Assembly (NCBI GenBank): GCA_019753125.1
Contig: JAIELH010000026.1
Coordinates: 1-64,000, forward strand
Direction: 5' to 3'
Origin: Gallionellaceae bacterium
GTDB taxonomy: Bacteria; Pseudomonadota; Gammaproteobacteria; Burkholderiales; Gallionellaceae
DNA: 64,000 nucleotides
Shown in pieces: positions 63,261 through 64,000 of this stretch. The position numbers and the translations under genes were made by a program. The notes beneath the pieces were generated by a model, which had not been told where the DNA came from, ran no database searches, and saw only the letters and a program-made list of their open reading frames with translations. How positions within the stretch are numbered: position 1 is the first letter of the stretch; the number at the start of each line of letters is the position of its first letter.

Positions 63261-63815
63261 TTACGCGATGAAGCGTGCTGCAATCTCCGCCACACGCTGG
63301 CCGAACAGCCGCGCAGTCTCCACGTCGCCGGGCAGCACCTCGTCCGGGCTGGCATCGGACGGCGTCTGCATCATCGCGCCGCAGAACGAACCCACATAGT
63401 TCACGTCGTTGCGCTGCGCTGCCTTGCTGTTGGACGGCATCATGCCGGTGCCGACCCACACCATGCCGTGCTGCATCGCCAGCGTGAACTGATAGTGCAA
63501 GGTGGAGAGTTTGTCGCCGTTCATCGTCGCGGAATTGGTGAAACCGGCAGCGATTTTGTTCTTCCATTTCTGCGTGAACCACGGCTTGGATGAGGCGTCG
63601 GCAAATTTCTTGAATTGCCAGCTCACGCAACCCATGTAGGTAGGTGAGCCGAAAATGATTGCATCGGCCGCTTCCAGCGCAGTCCAGTCCGTATCGGTGA
63701 TGTTACCCTCGGCATCAATCGCAATCAGCGCACCGCCCGCACCCTGTGCCACAGCTTCGGCCTGCTTTTTGGTATGCCCGTAACCACTGTGATAAACAAC
63801 GACGATCTTGGCCAT
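63261..63815 (-). CDS. Flavodoxin-fold NAD(P)H:quinone oxidoreductase-like protein (WrbA-related)
   Basis: This is a 184-residue flavodoxin-like protein. FMN phosphate-loop residues VVYHSGYGHTKKQAEAV are at the N-terminus, DAIIFGSPTYMGCVSWQFKKF and FTNSATMNGDKLSTL in the middle. WrbA relatives reduce quinones by two electrons and give redox protection. ATG 63815 has GGGAGAGC ahead of it. It is the first gene of the efflux operon and is the nearest gene to the palindromic operator, which suggests that the pump handles quinone-like or redox-active compounds. Confidence 0.88.
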   Translation of the reverse strand: MAKIVVVYHSGYGHTKKQAEAVAQGAGGALIAIDAEGNITDTDWTALEAADAIIFGSPTYMGCVSWQFKKFADASSKPWFTQKWKNKIAAGFTNSATMNGDKLSTLHYQFTLAMQHGMVWVGTGMMPSNSKAAQRNDVNYVGSFCGAMMQTPSDASPDEVLPGDVETARLFGQRVAEIAARFIA

Positions 63816-63864
63816 GATGCTCTCCCTAAGAATTGGTAAATGGATGAACCAGAATTGCGCAACG

Positions 63865-63893
63865 AGCGTATCAAACACCTGTTTGAATGTAAA
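63865..63893 (-). promoter_or_regulatory. Efflux operon promoter with TetR operator in the spacer
   Basis: On the minus strand TTTACA (63893-63888), a 17-bp spacer and TACGCT (63870-63865) form a sigma-70 promoter. The spacer contains the perfect 16-bp palindrome TCAAACACCTGTTTGA (63871-63886), typical of TetR-family operators. The start of the flavodoxin-like gene is 50 bp downstream. Past 63893 I see nothing else to annotate up to 64000. Confidence 0.7.
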
Positions 63894-64000
63894 GCGGCTT
63901 CCTAGCTGGACTCAATTGTATTGATTAAGGAGTAATTTGCATTGCTGCAATATTGGGCGCTGCCGTTGCGTAAATATTCAGTTACGGGGGGTCGTCCTGG

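Overview
The window looks like a chromosomal segment of a Gram-negative betaproteobacterium, most likely in the Nitrosomonadales / Gallionellaceae neighbourhood. The signs are the gene orders maf-rng, ponA divergent from pilMNOPQ-aroK-aroB-dgt, yraN-lpoA-rsmI and metX-metW-ampG, a very large DUF3683-type FAD/Fe-S oxidoreductase, and lipoboxes and outer-membrane proteins. The assignment comes from protein families and synteny recalled from knowledge; no database search was run.

Layout. 1-3.3 kb: rng (partial), maf and the groESL operon with a CIRCE operator. 3.4-9.9 kb: an unknown repeat-rich membrane protein, a nitronate monooxygenase-like protein, an SDR epimerase, bioA and dacB. 10-21 kb: an NTase-like protein, PBP1A, the type IV pilus assembly operon pilMNOPQ, the shikimate genes aroK and aroB, and dgt. 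21-29 kb: a PilZ-like unknown, the giant FAD/Fe-S protein, thpR, an FNR regulator and a haem c protein. 29-33 kb: a compact low-GC sugar-nucleotide/glycosyl operon directly behind an IS110-type transposase remnant. 33-40 kb: rhodanese, a cation diffusion facilitator, glnA with a sigma-54 promoter, a DUF4124 protein, and ntrB-ntrC.

40.2-43.5 kb is an integron gene-cassette array without an integrase (CALIN): a lipoprotein, two small membrane proteins, a methyltransferase and a ParE-type toxin-antitoxin pair, separated by recognisable attC sites. 43.6-52.4 kb returns to core genes (yraN, lpoA, rsmI, metX-metW under a SAM-II riboswitch, ampG). A degenerate type I restriction-modification fragment (YhcG nuclease plus a truncated hsdM) sits between metW and ampG. 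A dimethylargininase-like enzyme and a SMUG-type uracil-DNA glycosylase follow. 52.4-55.1 kb holds a second cassette array in the opposite orientation: BrnT/BrnA, a CPBP protease and an unknown 320-residue protein. It has attC sites of the same family, a 67-bp duplicated site and an IS110 remnant at one edge. 55.3-64 kb: argA and a five-gene efflux operon (flavodoxin-like, MFP, RND pump, outer-membrane factor, TetR) with a perfect palindrome filling the -35/-10 spacer of its promoter.

Three MITE-like inverted-repeat elements (897-1108, 5986-6231, 37183-37448) lie between core genes. Two share an approximately 55-bp core despite different termini. The most notable content is the pair of integrase-less cassette arrays, the MITE family, the SAM-II riboswitch on metX, the TetR operator, and in-frame low-complexity micro-insertions in otherwise conserved proteins.
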